Source: Chloroflexota bacterium
GTDB taxonomy: Bacteria; Chloroflexota; Dehalococcoidia; Lucifugimonadales; UBA3495
Direction of reading: 5' to 3'
Assembly (NCBI GenBank): GCA_028875055.1
Contig: JAPPGG010000014.1
Location: forward strand, 221,193 to 285,192
Length of the DNA stretch: 64,000 bases
Shown: positions 54,146-63,729 of the stretch, piece after piece
Layout: each line of letters begins with the position of its first letter
How positions within the stretch are numbered: the first letter of the stretch is position 1
Made by a program: the position numbers and the translations under genes
Notes under the pieces: model-generated
Told to the model about the DNA's origin: nothing
The model's database searches: none
What the model saw: the letters and a program-made list of their open reading frames with translations, nothing else

Positions 54146-55513
54146 ATGCCAACCATTGCCGAGCAGATGAGTTCCTGGACCTTTGCCCTTCATTACAGCC
54201 AACTCCCTGCAGAGACCGCCCACCTGGCCAAGCGGATGATCATAGACACCATAGGCTGCGCCCTGGGTGGTTACACCAGCGAGCCCAGCAAAATCGCCCG
54301 CGATATGGCAGGTATGGTTTCCAGCAGCCAGCCCTGCACCGTAATCGGTAACGGGCAAACCTCCAGCCCCGACCTGGCCACCTTCGCCAACGGAGTGATG
54401 ATCCGCTACCTGGACTACAATGACGGCTATACCAGCCAGGAGTCTGGCCATCCCAGCGACAGCATTGCCGCGGTCCTGTCGGCCACCGAAATGGCAGGCC
54501 TGGGCGGTCGCCGGGCCATCACCGCCACGGTGGCCGCCTACGAGGCCTTCTGCCGCCTGGGCGACGCCGCAACCTTGCGTTATCGAGGGTACGACCACGT
54601 TACCAACGGCTGTATTGCCAGCGTGCTGGGCGCCACCCGCTCCCTTGGCCTGGATGAAGAGACCACCCGGCAGGCCCTGAATCTGGGCATAGCCCCCAAC
54701 ATCGCCCTGGGCCAGACCCGCGGCGGAGTGCTGTCTCACTGGAAGGGCTGCGCCTACGCCAATGCCAGTCGCAACGCTGTCTTCGCCACCATGCTTGCCC
54801 AGCGCGGCATGACCGGACCCGACCCTATATTTGAAGGCGAGCACGGCTTCTTCCGCGCCGTTACCCAGGAACCCTACACGCTGGACTCCTTCGGCGGGGG
54901 CCACGTACCCTTCAAGATAGCCGAGTGCAGCATCAAGCGGTTCCCGCTGGGTCAGTATTCCCAGACCGTGGTCCAGGCGGCCCTGGAAGCCAGGGACCAA
55001 ATGACGGCCGCCGCCCTGGGAGAAATTGAGGAAGTCCAGATCCGGACCATGCGCAAGGCCATCGACATCATGGCCGGCGACGGCGAAAAGTGGGACCCCA
55101 AGAGCCGTGAGACCGCCGACCACAGCATGCCGTACACGGTCGCCGTGGCCCTAACCCACGGGGAAGTCCATCAGCGGCACTTCGACGAGCAATACTTCCG
55201 CAACCCCGGTCTGCTGGACCTGACCGGCCGGGTCAAGGTCGAAGGCACCGATGAGGCCGACCGCCGCGCGCCGGAGGCCATGCTTTGCCAACTGGATGTT
55301 CTGACCAGGTCCGGTGAGAAATTCTCGGCAGAGGTGCCCTACCACAAGGGCCATTACAAGAATCCCATGTCCGACGCAGAAGTGGAGTCCAAGTTCCGGT
55401 CCCTGGCCCAGGACCTACTGGCTCCCGCCCAGTTGGATGCCCTTCTGGACAAACTCTGGAACCTGGAACAGGTGGACGACATAGGAGAAGTGCTGCGCCT
55501 TACCAGGATTTAG
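54146..55513 (+). CDS. MmgE/PrpD-family protein, paralogue 2
   Basis: A 455-residue MmgE/PrpD protein with clear family motifs: IDTIGCALGGYTSEPSKIA, VMIRYLDYNDGYTSQESGHPSDSIAAVLS (the Asp-rich D-x-N-D core), GYDHVTNGCIASVLGATRSLGL and KRFPLGQYSQTVVQAAL. It resembles PrpD more than paralogue 1 does. AGGAG precedes the ATG. The two MmgE/PrpD genes are 4.6 kb apart and diverged, so not a local duplication. Probably a dehydratase or epimerase on a tricarboxylate-like substrate. Confidence 0.85.
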   Translation: MPTIAEQMSSWTFALHYSQLPAETAHLAKRMIIDTIGCALGGYTSEPSKIARDMAGMVSSSQPCTVIGNGQTSSPDLATFANGVMIRYLDYNDGYTSQESGHPSDSIAAVLSATEMAGLGGRRAITATVAAYEAFCRLGDAATLRYRGYDHVTNGCIASVLGATRSLGLDEETTRQALNLGIAPNIALGQTRGGVLSHWKGCAYANASRNAVFATMLAQRGMTGPDPIFEGEHGFFRAVTQEPYTLDSFGGGHVPFKIAECSIKRFPLGQYSQTVVQAALEARDQMTAAALGEIEEVQIRTMRKAIDIMAGDGEKWDPKSRETADHSMPYTVAVALTHGEVHQRHFDEQYFRNPGLLDLTGRVKVEGTDEADRRAPEAMLCQLDVLTRSGEKFSAEVPYHKGHYKNPMSDAEVESKFRSLAQDLLAPAQLDALLDKLWNLEQVDDIGEVLRLTRI

Positions 55514-55562
55514 CAACCCGATATGTCATCCCCATACCGGGCCAGCGACTTCGCCAAAATTA

Positions 55563-55603
55563 AGGGCAGGTCTCCGACACCAGAAAGACCGGAGATCTGC
55601 CCT
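55563..55603. terminator. Hairpin between convergent genes
   Basis: Arms AGGGCAGGTCTCCG/CGGAGATCTGCCCT with a 13-nt loop, 50 bp after the MmgE/PrpD stop. Confidence 0.45.
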
Positions 55604-55768
55604 GACCCGTTTCAGGGAGACATTGAAAGGGTTGCGCCAACCGCGCAGGTTGGGGACTGAAACGCGCGCCCCGGCAGTCGCCCCAAGGCTCCTGCCCCCC
55701 TTGCATCATGTTTCCCGCTGCTTAATTTGAGAGGAAACTGCGGGTTTCGATTCCTGTCAGGCCAACCC

Positions 55769-56170
55769 TTACTCCCCCACCAGCTCCGGATGGAAGCCTG
55801 AGTGGTCCTCAAATGCTCCTTCCGCCGGGAAAATCTGCCGGTAAACTCCCCTGGCCCGTTGCTTGATAACCTCGTTGGCGCGTTGGTGAAGTTCGGTGAT
55901 TCGTGCCCGCTGCTCCTTGTACATTTCGCTCTGCAGTGGGCTGGGGTCTTCCAGTTCCCAGATGCACAGGTAGTTGAGCATCCCATTGCCTTCTTCCAGC
56001 TTGAACCGGCGGGCGCTGATGTAGCCGGGAATCTCCAGCCGCTCCAGCAGGTGTTCCTCATCGTACCAGCGGTTGAACACCTCCTCGTCCTCAGGCTCCA
56101 CCTGCATCATCACTACCATGATGGTGGTCCCGATATGCTGCGTAAGATGCTTGCTGTTTCTATCTTCCAT
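55769..56170 (-). CDS. Dimeric alpha/beta-barrel (EthD/DUF4286-like) protein
   Basis: A 133-residue protein. TIMVVMMQVEPEDEEVFNRWYDEEHLLERLEIPGYISARRFKLEEG is the typical strand-helix start of small dimeric ferredoxin-like barrels such as EthD and NIPSNAP-like proteins. YLCIWELEDPSPLQS forms the second strand-helix. GGGAG precedes the ATG by 9 bases. Convergent with MmgE/PrpD paralogue 2. Catalytic role unknown. Confidence 0.72.
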   Translation of the reverse strand: MEDRNSKHLTQHIGTTIMVVMMQVEPEDEEVFNRWYDEEHLLERLEIPGYISARRFKLEEGNGMLNYLCIWELEDPSPLQSEMYKEQRARITELHQRANEVIKQRARGVYRQIFPAEGAFEDHSGFHPELVGE

Positions 56171-56292
56171 GTCGATCCACTCCCGTTGAGATTTCCCGGT
56201 ATTCTATCGCAACCGGCGCCCCCGTGAGAAAGGCCGCTGGCTGGGTTATAATGCAGCCCGGCGTTTTAATTGCATAGACTCAGGAGCGGGTA

Positions 56293-57180
56293 ATGGCGGA
56301 CAAGTTTTCCGGCGTCCACTGGATGCTGGCAACTCCCTTCAAGGAAAATGAAGAACTGGACCTGGAGTCCATCGGCAACCTGATGGAAAAGGCATACACC
56401 ACCGGCTGCGAAGGTGTGGTAGCCCTGGGCGTCACCGGCGAGGCGGCGCGCCTGACTGATGCCGAGCGAAAGGCCGTCGCCAGGGAGGTTATCTCCAACT
56501 CTCGAGGGATGCCGGTCACCCTGGGGACGACGGCCGCCGGTACCGCGGCCACCGTAGCCTACAGCGTGGAGGCCCAGGAGTTGGGCGCAGCGGCAGTGAT
56601 GGTTTCGGCGCCGGCCATGGGCAAGCCCAATCCCGATTCCCTGTTCACCCATTACAACCGCATTGCGGAAGCCGTGGACATACCCATAGTGGTCCAGGAC
56701 TACCCCCAGACCTCTGGAGTCCACATGGCGCCCCCATTCATCGCCCGGCTGTTTCAGGAAATACCCAGGGTCCAGTACCTGAAACTTGAGGACCCTCCAA
56801 CCCCCACAAAGATAACGGCAATTCGCGCCCTGGCAGGCGACGACCTGGCCATTTTCGGGGGACTGGGGGGAATGTACCTGCTGGACGAACTGACCCGGGG
56901 CTCAGCCGGCGCCATGACCGGCTTTGCTTATCCGGAAGTGCTGGTCGCGATCTGCCGACACATGGCCGAGGGAGACCGGAAACAGGCAGAGGAAGTCTTC
57001 TACAGCCATCTGCCTTTGCTGCTCTTCGAATTTCAGGAGGGCATAGGCGTGGGGATTCGCAAGTATGCCCTGCAGCAGCGGGGACTGATTTCCAGTGGGA
57101 GAGTGCGCCACCCCGGCCCGCAGATTACCGATGAGACCCGCAATGAGTTTCATCAACTGGCCAGCAGCGTAGGATTGTAG
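56293..57180 (+). CDS. DapA/N-acetylneuraminate lyase-family aldolase
   Basis: A 295-residue TIM-barrel aldolase: WMLATPFKENEELDLESI, GVVALGVTGEAARLTDAERK (normally GTTGE), the Tyr in VVQDYPQTSG and the Schiff-base Lys in VQYLKLEDPPTPTKI, then FGGLGGMYLLDEL. It fits the DHDPS/NAL superfamily, but the GTTGE to GVTGE change and the diverged active-site loop argue against true lysine-pathway DapA. AGGAG precedes the ATG. A pyruvate-dependent aldolase of a sugar acid or hydroxyproline-type compound is likely. Confidence 0.82.
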   Translation: MADKFSGVHWMLATPFKENEELDLESIGNLMEKAYTTGCEGVVALGVTGEAARLTDAERKAVAREVISNSRGMPVTLGTTAAGTAATVAYSVEAQELGAAAVMVSAPAMGKPNPDSLFTHYNRIAEAVDIPIVVQDYPQTSGVHMAPPFIARLFQEIPRVQYLKLEDPPTPTKITAIRALAGDDLAIFGGLGGMYLLDELTRGSAGAMTGFAYPEVLVAICRHMAEGDRKQAEEVFYSHLPLLLFEFQEGIGVGIRKYALQQRGLISSGRVRHPGPQITDETRNEFHQLASSVGL

Positions 57181-57198
57181 CGACCCGGAATCCGCGAG

Positions 57199-57232
57199 CA
57201 CGGAACAGGCTTCAATCAACGCTTGTTCCGTG
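57199..57232 (+). terminator. Hairpin after the aldolase gene
   Basis: Arms CACGGAACA/TGTTCCGTG plus inner GC/GC pairs, beginning 18 bp past the stop; weak T-tract. Confidence 0.45.
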
Positions 57233-57280
57233 TGAGGACCATTGTTTAATCGTTGCGGCAACTGGGGCCGTGTTGCCCTT

Positions 57281-57313
57281 GAGTCTTATTACCCGCCTCG
57301 GGGGATAAGACTC
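57281..57313. terminator. Second hairpin between convergent genes
   Basis: Arms GAGTCTTAT/ATAAGACTC with inner CCC/GGG pairing, between the aldolase gene and the convergent YHS gene. Confidence 0.45.
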
Positions 57314-57424
57314 CAATGACCCTTTTCTCCCAATGCCCCAGGCCCGGCCGGCAATTCGCGCAAGGGGTTTCCCGAAGGGGCCATCCCTGGCTTGCCGGGT
57401 GCCGGTGAATTCCCACCGCGGGCC

Positions 57425-57625
57425 CTACATCTGGATTTTCTTGTCTCCCGACAGGTAGGCCTCAGGCTCCCGCTGGAAGGCGCGGTTGCAGCCCGGACCG
57501 CAGAAATAGTAAGTGGTCCCCTGGTATTCGAATATGCCGCCCGGCGGCTTTTCAGTATCAACCTGCATATCACACACGGGATCAGTCTCTTTCCTGCCAC
57601 CCCGGCTAAACAGGGGTATCCGCAT
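57425..57625 (-). CDS. YHS-domain protein
   Basis: A 66-residue protein containing one YHS domain: DPVCDMQVDTEKPPGGIFEYQGTTYYFCG followed by CNRAFQREPEAYL. The cysteines match the Cys-x-Asp metal-binding type found in copper transporters and heavy-metal proteins. The ATG at 57625 follows AGGAGG by 5 bases. It immediately follows (46 bp) the efflux adaptor gene on the same strand and could be the last gene of that operon. A metal-sensing or chaperone role is plausible. Confidence 0.82.
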   Translation of the reverse strand: MRIPLFSRGGRKETDPVCDMQVDTEKPPGGIFEYQGTTYYFCGPGCNRAFQREPEAYLSGDKKIQM

Positions 57626-57671
57626 GGCGACCTCCTGAATTTCTCCCTGGCTCTCGGACTCCGCTAGATTG

Positions 57672-59744
57672 TCACGGCAGCAATACAGCGTCAACTGGGC
57701 TCAGCCTGGCAGGTACCTGCTGTCCCGGCTCCAGGTGCACCTGGATCACCACCTCGTAGCTGATGACCCCCCTTTCCGTCCGCGGGTCTTCAGCCAGGTA
57801 GGTGACGGCGCCGGTCAGTTCCTGTCCAGGCAAGGACTCAAGCTGAACCCGCGCTTGAGAACCCACACTCACGTGCTTTATATCGCTGGCATCCACAAAT
57901 CCGTTGATTGTGACCTCACTGGGGTCGAGCAATTCCAGGACTTGAGAGTTCTTGCTGACCTGGTCTTCCTCTTCAACATTTACCAGGAACACGATCCCGC
58001 CGGTAGGGGCCACCAGGCTGTATTCCGCCATTTCCTCCTCGATATCCCCTATCCTTTCCAGGAACCTCGCGATAGAGGATTCCAGGGAAGCGATTTGCGC
58101 CCGCTGGACCGCATCCGGCCCTTCAAACAGTTCGTCAATCTGTACCAGGCGACTGCTGATCTGGCGTTCGGTCAGTTCAACGGAATCGCGGTTAGGCCCT
58201 TCTTCCACGAGTTCTTCCAATTCACGCTCGGCCAGGTCCAGGCGTCGCTGGGCCAGGGTAATGTTCACTTCAAGGAGAGGCACGACAAGTTCGTCCGGAC
58301 CCTCCTGCGCCTCGGTCAGCCGTTTTCTGGCCTGTTCGAGGTTTACCTCGGCCAGGTTTACCCGGGATTGAAGCTGGTTCAATACCAGGATGTCGGGGCC
58401 CTCCTCCAGTTCCGCCAGGGCATCCCTTGCCCTCTCGAGGTTGAGGGTAGCAACCGTTACGTTGGACTCCAACTCCTGAAGCAGGACCGGGTCTGGCCCT
58501 TCCTCCAGTTCTGCAAGGTCATCCTCGGCCTGGGACAGGTTCAGTTCGGCCACAGACACGTTGGAGCGAAGCTCCTGGATCCGGAGGGCATCCGGTCCTT
58601 CCTGCAATTCAGAGAGGTCCGCTTCAGCCTTGCTCAAGTTGGCTTCGGCCAGGTCCACCGCAGCCTGCAGACTGTTCAACTTCGCAATGTCCACCGGGTT
58701 GCCATCAATTTCCGTATCGCGAATGGGCTCGCGCAGGAACTGGGTTAAAGGAGCCTTGGCAGCATCCAATGCCTCGTCAGCTGCGCCCACCATGGTCCGG
58801 GCCCGAATAACCCGCCGCTCGTGCTCATCCAGAAAGTCCTGCAGCGCATCCCGGTTCAGGTCCAGGGCCAGTTCCGCCTCGGTTACCTGGTCACTGGAGC
58901 GGACTATACCCTGCTGTATGTCCTCTTTGTAGTCTTCCAGCCGGTTGACGGCCTGGTCCAGGGCCAGCTCTGCCCGCGTTACCTGGTCGCCGGCGCGAAT
59001 TGCCTCGTCACTAAGGTCCTTCCTGTAGTCCTCCAGCCGCTCCCTGGCCAAGTCCAGGGCCAGCTCCGCGTCGGCCTTGGCCTGTTCCGCCGCAGCCACA
59101 ACCTGTTCGTGGTCTGCATTCAGGTCGCGGTGGGTATCGGAAAGGGCGTCGGTGGCGCTATCAAGAGCAATCTGGGCCTGGTCCCGCTCGGACCTGGCGG
59201 CGGTCAGCCGGTCGCTGTAGCCCTGGTCTATATCATCCAGCAAATCTCGCGCCTGCGTGTTGGCCAGCTCCAGGCGGGCAACGCTCTCTTCCCTTTGTGC
59301 CACCAGGAGCGGCTCGCCCGAATAGTCCAGGTTAATGAGCCTTATGTTGTTTCTCGCCTCGGCAATCTGGAACCGCAGCCTGGCAATTTCCTCCTCCAGG
59401 GCGGGAAAGTGGTCGGAGTTTAGCCGGGCCAGAACCTGGCCCTCGGTGACGGACTCCCCGGCGCTTACCAGAACCTCATCAACCTCTCCGGCCCGCTCAA
59501 AGGTCAGTATCGTCCTCAAGGGAAAGTTCAGCCGACCTTCCACGGGAATCATGGCGGGAGTTGCGGATGCCGGGCTTTCCGACGATTGACCTGGGACGGA
59601 ACGGCCAATCGCTTCTGCGGGGGAATCGCTGCCTTCACCGCCGCAAGCCAGTATGCCGACAATCAGCAGAAGAACGCCTGGCAGAATAAACGCCCGGTTC
59701 ACAAGTGTGCGAATGAAGGGTGACCGCCCTGTACCTTGGAACAC
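57672..59744 (-). CDS. Efflux RND transporter periplasmic adaptor (HlyD family) with a long repeated coiled coil
   Basis: A 690-residue lipoprotein adaptor. The N-terminus LPGVLLLIVGILACGG has a lipobox (Cys about 34). A biotinyl-lipoyl-like half lies near FERAGEVDEVLVSAGESVTEGQVLARL, and the other near YSLVAPTGGIVFLVNVEEEDQVSKNSQVLELL. Between them (residues about 100-590) is a coiled coil, within which a ~33-34-residue unit ending EEGPD recurs four to five times. Adaptors are normally 350-450 residues, so this hairpin is unusually long. The start is GTG (GAGGT 9 bases upstream). It follows the RND pump gene by 57 bp, the reverse of the usual adaptor-pump order. Confidence 0.85.
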   Translation of the reverse strand: MFQGTGRSPFIRTLVNRAFILPGVLLLIVGILACGGEGSDSPAEAIGRSVPGQSSESPASATPAMIPVEGRLNFPLRTILTFERAGEVDEVLVSAGESVTEGQVLARLNSDHFPALEEEIARLRFQIAEARNNIRLINLDYSGEPLLVAQREESVARLELANTQARDLLDDIDQGYSDRLTAARSERDQAQIALDSATDALSDTHRDLNADHEQVVAAAEQAKADAELALDLARERLEDYRKDLSDEAIRAGDQVTRAELALDQAVNRLEDYKEDIQQGIVRSSDQVTEAELALDLNRDALQDFLDEHERRVIRARTMVGAADEALDAAKAPLTQFLREPIRDTEIDGNPVDIAKLNSLQAAVDLAEANLSKAEADLSELQEGPDALRIQELRSNVSVAELNLSQAEDDLAELEEGPDPVLLQELESNVTVATLNLERARDALAELEEGPDILVLNQLQSRVNLAEVNLEQARKRLTEAQEGPDELVVPLLEVNITLAQRRLDLAERELEELVEEGPNRDSVELTERQISSRLVQIDELFEGPDAVQRAQIASLESSIARFLERIGDIEEEMAEYSLVAPTGGIVFLVNVEEEDQVSKNSQVLELLDPSEVTINGFVDASDIKHVSVGSQARVQLESLPGQELTGAVTYLAEDPRTERGVISYEVVIQVHLEPGQQVPARLSPVDAVLLP

Positions 59745-59801
59745 AATGACTTACCTCGAAAAAAGCTCCAGATAATCTGGTTACTCAATGCTGGCGGGAC
59801 A

Positions 59802-62800
59802 TCAGACAGAACTACCCAGCCCGCCGGCTGGTTGTCGTCCCCTTCTCATGACAGCCCTGATTTTCGATGGAATGCCCGGGATGGAACTGTGCATCAGGGT
59901 ATATGCAATGGGAACAACGATCAGGGTCAGGAAAGTGGAACTGATCAAGCCTCCGATTACTACCGTGGCCAGTTCGGCCCCTATGATGCCGCTGCTGTCT
60001 TCACCGGTCAGGGCCAGGGGCAGCAGGGCAAAGGTAGTGGTAAACGCCGTCATCAGAATGGGTCGAATGCGCACCCGTCCGCCCAGAATCAGAGCGTCAT
60101 AGACACTTAACCCTCTTTCTCGGAGCTGTTCCACGAAGGTTATGAGGACGATGGCGTTAGTTACCACGATTCCGATCAGCAGCAGAAAACCCATCATGGC
60201 GGACAGGCTTAGAGTCCTGCCGGTGACTGCGAGGGCAATCATGGCCCCAACCACGGCAAAGGGCAGGCTGAACACAATGATGAAGGGATTCCTCAGGGAA
60301 CCCAGGCTGGCTACCATCACCAGGTACACCATTATTATGCCGGCCCCCATCGCCAGGAAGACGTCCTGGAACCCTTCGTTGACCTGTTCGAAGATACCCC
60401 CGGACCTGACTTCAATGCCTGGCGGCAGGACCAGGCTATCAATGGCCCTCTGCACCTCCGCGCCTACCGCCTGGGTATCGACGCCGGTTATGGAACCGGT
60501 AATGGTGGCGGAACGCTGACCGTCATACCTGGTGACCGCCACCGGCCCCCGCTCAATTCCAATTTCGCTGATGGACCCCAGTTTTACCAGCCCCAGGGGC
60601 CCCTCGATATCGAGCTCCCGGATCTTCTCGATGTCGTCCATATCCTCCGGCTGGCCCCTGACAACCACGTCCAGGGTAATCTCGTCCACATCGATTTCGG
60701 TCACCGCCCGGCCCACGGAGTACTGGCCTATCTGCAGGGCCACGGAACGGGTATCCAGCCCGTACTGCGCCGCTTTCCCATCGTCTATCCTGATGGTCAC
60801 TTCTTCGCGGGCTTCAGATACACTGCTCTTCAGGTTGGCGATATCGCCTATGGCCTCCAGTTTGGTCTTCAGTTCTTCCGCTACGACCGAAATGTCGGTA
60901 AAGCTGGATCCCGTCACCCGAATTTCCAGGTCTTCCGTGGGCGGTCCACTTGAAACTTCCTCCAGGAAGAACTTCACTCCCTCGTCAGGCTCCGGCAGCC
61001 TGGCCCGGACGATTTCCGCGATGCCTTCAGGCGCGTCCTCCGCAACCCGCATGGTGAATCCGGCCAGGTGCAGGCTTCCAGTCCCTAATCCGGCGTCAAA
61101 TTCACCGGCGGGCTGCCCTATGGACACCTGGTACAAGGTCAGCGGCCCCTCGGCCACAAACTCATCCAGGACCAGTTCTATCTTCTCCACCTGCTCAAAT
61201 GTGCGGCTGACCGATGTACCCTGCTCATGCTCAATGTTCAGGAACAGGTACTCGGGCGTTCCGCCAGGGAAAAAGGTTATGGGAATAATGGCGACAAGGC
61301 TTACGCTGGAGAGTGTAATTACGACTGCGGCCGCCAGGCCAATGAACTTGTGCTGCAATGACCAGGCCAGCAACGGCGCATAGAGCCGCTGCAGCCAGGT
61401 CTCCTGTCCCAGCCTGAGGTTGTCCTCTTCGACCTCGGGAATGTCCCCCGGCCTCAGCAGGGCGGCGCCCAGCACCGGCACGGCGGTAAGGGCCACCACG
61501 GTGGAGGATACCAGGGCATAGCTGACCGAAAGGGCAAAGGGAGTGAAGAACTCTCCCACAAGACCCTGAATAAAGGCCAGCGGAATGAATACGACCACCG
61601 TGGTCAGGGTGGAAGAGATTATGGCCGCGCCCACCTCCTGGGTGCCATTTATGGCCGCATCCATACGCTCCTCACCCTGCTGAATGTGGCGGTACATGTT
61701 CTCGAGAACTACTATGCTGTCGTCCACCACCCGCCCCACGGCGATTGCCAGGCCAGCCAGGCTCATGAAGTTCAGTGATATACCCGTCAAGTTCATCAGG
61801 ATGACTCCGCCTAGCACGCTTACCGGTATGGAAATCGCAATGATGGCGGTGGGACGCAAGGTCAGCGCCAGCCCCTTCCAAAGGGTGGGTCGGGTATTCA
61901 AAAGGAAGATAAACACGGCGACAACGGCAAATATGAACCCCAGCAGGCCCTCGCGGAGCAGGCTCTCCAGAGACTCCTCGACGATGGGACCGTTATTGGA
62001 CATTTCCAGGACTTCCACGTCCGGGGGAAGCTCCAGGTCATCCAGCACCTCAGCTACCGCGTCGGTAACGTCCAGGGTATTGGCTTCCGGTTCCTTGATG
62101 ATCCAGATATTCAGGCTGGGCTTGCCCATGGTCCGTGCCAGCCCGCTTGCCTCGGAGGTCCCAATCTCCACAGTGGCCACGTCAGACAACAGGACAGGCC
62201 TTTGCCCTTGTAAATCCCTGGGTCCCGCGGGTCCCTGGTTGCTTCCCGGCAATGTGGCCTGCTCGTATCCAATTACCAGCCCTTCAATGTCCTGAATGGA
62301 GCCCAGTTGGTGGGTAGCGCGCACGGGAAAGGTTGTGTCGCCATCGGTTATGGAGCCCGCGGGAATGCCAATGTTGTTTGCGGAAATGGCGTTGGAAACG
62401 TGGTTCATGGAGAAGCCCAGGTCCTGCAGCTTTTCCGTGTCCACCGTTACGGCGATACGCTCGTCAACCCGGCCCAGGAGAAATACCTGAAATACCCCAT
62501 CAACACCCTCGATGCTGGGAACCACCATGTCATCGAGAATCCGCTGCAGAGAGGCGGTGTCCCGGTCTCCGGCAACGCTCAGCTGCATTACCGGAAACGT
62601 ATCGTTGCTGATCCTGGAAACGGTGGTAAATTCCACGCCCGACGGAAATTGGATGCCGTTAATATTGCTTTCGATGTCCCGTTCGGTCTGCTCCAGGTCG
62701 CTGCCAAACTCAAAGGTAGCCAGCACCGAGGAGACGTTCTGTTCCGATATGGACTGGATATCCTCCAGGCCGTCCATCCCGGCAATAGCGTCTTCTATGG

Positions 62801-62999
62801 GTTCGGTGACTTCTCGAACGATCGTTTCGGGGTCTGCCGTGGGGTAGAAGGTGGTAATTGTAATGTTGGGAAAACCTATTTCCGGGAACAGTTCCCGCTC
62901 CAGGTCGTTGTAGGCAAAAACGCCACCCACCAGAAGCAGGACGATCACCAGCAAAGTCACCGAACTGCGGCGAAGAGTTAAACGGGTCAGGTGGGTCAA
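59802..62999 (-). CDS. RND-family efflux pump (HAE1/AcrB-like)
   Basis: A 1065-residue inner-membrane proton-drug antiporter with the two-fold RND layout: N-terminal helix SVTLLVIVLLLVGGVFAYNDL, a large periplasmic loop, the six-helix block with GRVVDDSIVVLENMYRHIQQG holding the proton-relay Asp pair, and the second half beginning near GLAAAVVITLSSVSLVAIIPITFFPGG. It starts at TTG 62999 after GGGAGG. The MarR regulator gene lies 256 bp upstream on the same strand. No outer-membrane channel (TolC) gene is in the window, consistent with a monoderm. Confidence 0.92.
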   Translation of the reverse strand: MTHLTRLTLRRSSVTLLVIVLLLVGGVFAYNDLERELFPEIGFPNITITTFYPTADPETIVREVTEPIEDAIAGMDGLEDIQSISEQNVSSVLATFEFGSDLEQTERDIESNINGIQFPSGVEFTTVSRISNDTFPVMQLSVAGDRDTASLQRILDDMVVPSIEGVDGVFQVFLLGRVDERIAVTVDTEKLQDLGFSMNHVSNAISANNIGIPAGSITDGDTTFPVRATHQLGSIQDIEGLVIGYEQATLPGSNQGPAGPRDLQGQRPVLLSDVATVEIGTSEASGLARTMGKPSLNIWIIKEPEANTLDVTDAVAEVLDDLELPPDVEVLEMSNNGPIVEESLESLLREGLLGFIFAVVAVFIFLLNTRPTLWKGLALTLRPTAIIAISIPVSVLGGVILMNLTGISLNFMSLAGLAIAVGRVVDDSIVVLENMYRHIQQGEERMDAAINGTQEVGAAIISSTLTTVVVFIPLAFIQGLVGEFFTPFALSVSYALVSSTVVALTAVPVLGAALLRPGDIPEVEEDNLRLGQETWLQRLYAPLLAWSLQHKFIGLAAAVVITLSSVSLVAIIPITFFPGGTPEYLFLNIEHEQGTSVSRTFEQVEKIELVLDEFVAEGPLTLYQVSIGQPAGEFDAGLGTGSLHLAGFTMRVAEDAPEGIAEIVRARLPEPDEGVKFFLEEVSSGPPTEDLEIRVTGSSFTDISVVAEELKTKLEAIGDIANLKSSVSEAREEVTIRIDDGKAAQYGLDTRSVALQIGQYSVGRAVTEIDVDEITLDVVVRGQPEDMDDIEKIRELDIEGPLGLVKLGSISEIGIERGPVAVTRYDGQRSATITGSITGVDTQAVGAEVQRAIDSLVLPPGIEVRSGGIFEQVNEGFQDVFLAMGAGIIMVYLVMVASLGSLRNPFIIVFSLPFAVVGAMIALAVTGRTLSLSAMMGFLLLIGIVVTNAIVLITFVEQLRERGLSVYDALILGGRVRIRPILMTAFTTTFALLPLALTGEDSSGIIGAELATVVIGGLISSTFLTLIVVPIAYTLMHSSIPGIPSKIRAVMRRGRQPAGGLGSSV

Positions 63000-63255
63000 G
63001 CGACGGCCTCCCGCGAGTAGAGAAGTCCTCTATGGCCCGCGCCAGGCCAACCGGACCTGCCAAAATCAATTTGATGATCTTGTCGCCTGGAGATCGCGGG
63101 GCATCCCGACCTCAACCCGTATTGGCCGCAGAAAGCGCGTGAAGCGCGGCCTGGTTTAATCGGGAGGCGGGGGCAGGAGGGGAGAGGATACATTGGATAG
63201 CAGCAGAGCGAGTACATAGTGGAGACAAACTTCCTGGGTAAAGTCATCATTGAAG
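63000..63255. other. Intergenic region between marR and the RND pump gene
   Basis: No gene or repeat recognised in these 256 bp; it presumably holds the pump promoter. Confidence 0.4.
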
Positions 63256-63720
63256 TTAGCGGGCGGGAAACGCGGCCCGGGCAGCCCGATCCATGAGAAC
63301 CGCGCCGCGGACCACTTCCTCCAGTTCCCTGACTTCAAGCTGATTGGCCATCTGGGTTATCCTTTCTCTGCCGATGCTCCAGAACTGTTCCATGGTCTCT
63401 TTCCCTGCCTGGGTCAACTGGCAGATTACCGCTCTGCGGTCATCGGGGTCCATCGCCCTTGTGACCAGTCCCTTCTCCACCAGTCGGTCCACAATGCTGG
63501 TGGCGGAGGACAATATACATCCCACGTGGCTGGCGATGTTGCCCATCCGCTGCTGCCCTTCGAACAGCAGCGCGAGCACTTTCAGCTGTTGAATGGTCAG
63601 GTCGAGGTCATCCCATCCCTCGGAGGGAGAGCAATGCATCGCGTGATTGATCTGCTCAAACAGGTCAATCAGGCGTTCAGTCAGCTGTACCCGGTTGTCT
63701 GAAGGATAATATTCGGACAT
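63256..63720 (-). CDS. MarR-family transcriptional regulator
   Basis: A 154-residue MarR protein. The winged helix is LTIQQLKVLALLFEGQQRMGNIASHVGCILSSATSIVDRLVEKGLV followed by RAMDPDDRRAVICQLTQAGKE, the family wing motif. It precedes the RND pump gene on the same strand, so it is the likely local repressor. A nested dyad of AT-rich half-sites lies in the 60 bp upstream of its start and may be its operator. The ligand is unknown; MarR proteins often bind phenolic or lipophilic toxins exported by such pumps. Confidence 0.9.
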   Translation of the reverse strand: MSEYYPSDNRVQLTERLIDLFEQINHAMHCSPSEGWDDLDLTIQQLKVLALLFEGQQRMGNIASHVGCILSSATSIVDRLVEKGLVTRAMDPDDRRAVICQLTQAGKETMEQFWSIGRERITQMANQLEVRELEEVVRGAVLMDRAARAAFPAR

Positions 63721-63729
63721 GGCAACAAC

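Noticed and set aside
58300..58700. Regular ~100-bp periodicity considered as a CRISPR or DNA repeat
   Set aside because: The periodicity is protein-level coiled-coil repetition inside one gene; the DNA units are not near-identical and have no spacers.
57669..58748. Plus-strand frame opposite the efflux adaptor with repeated FGQV-type segments
   Set aside because: Its repeats are the antisense image of the adaptor's coiled-coil repeats.
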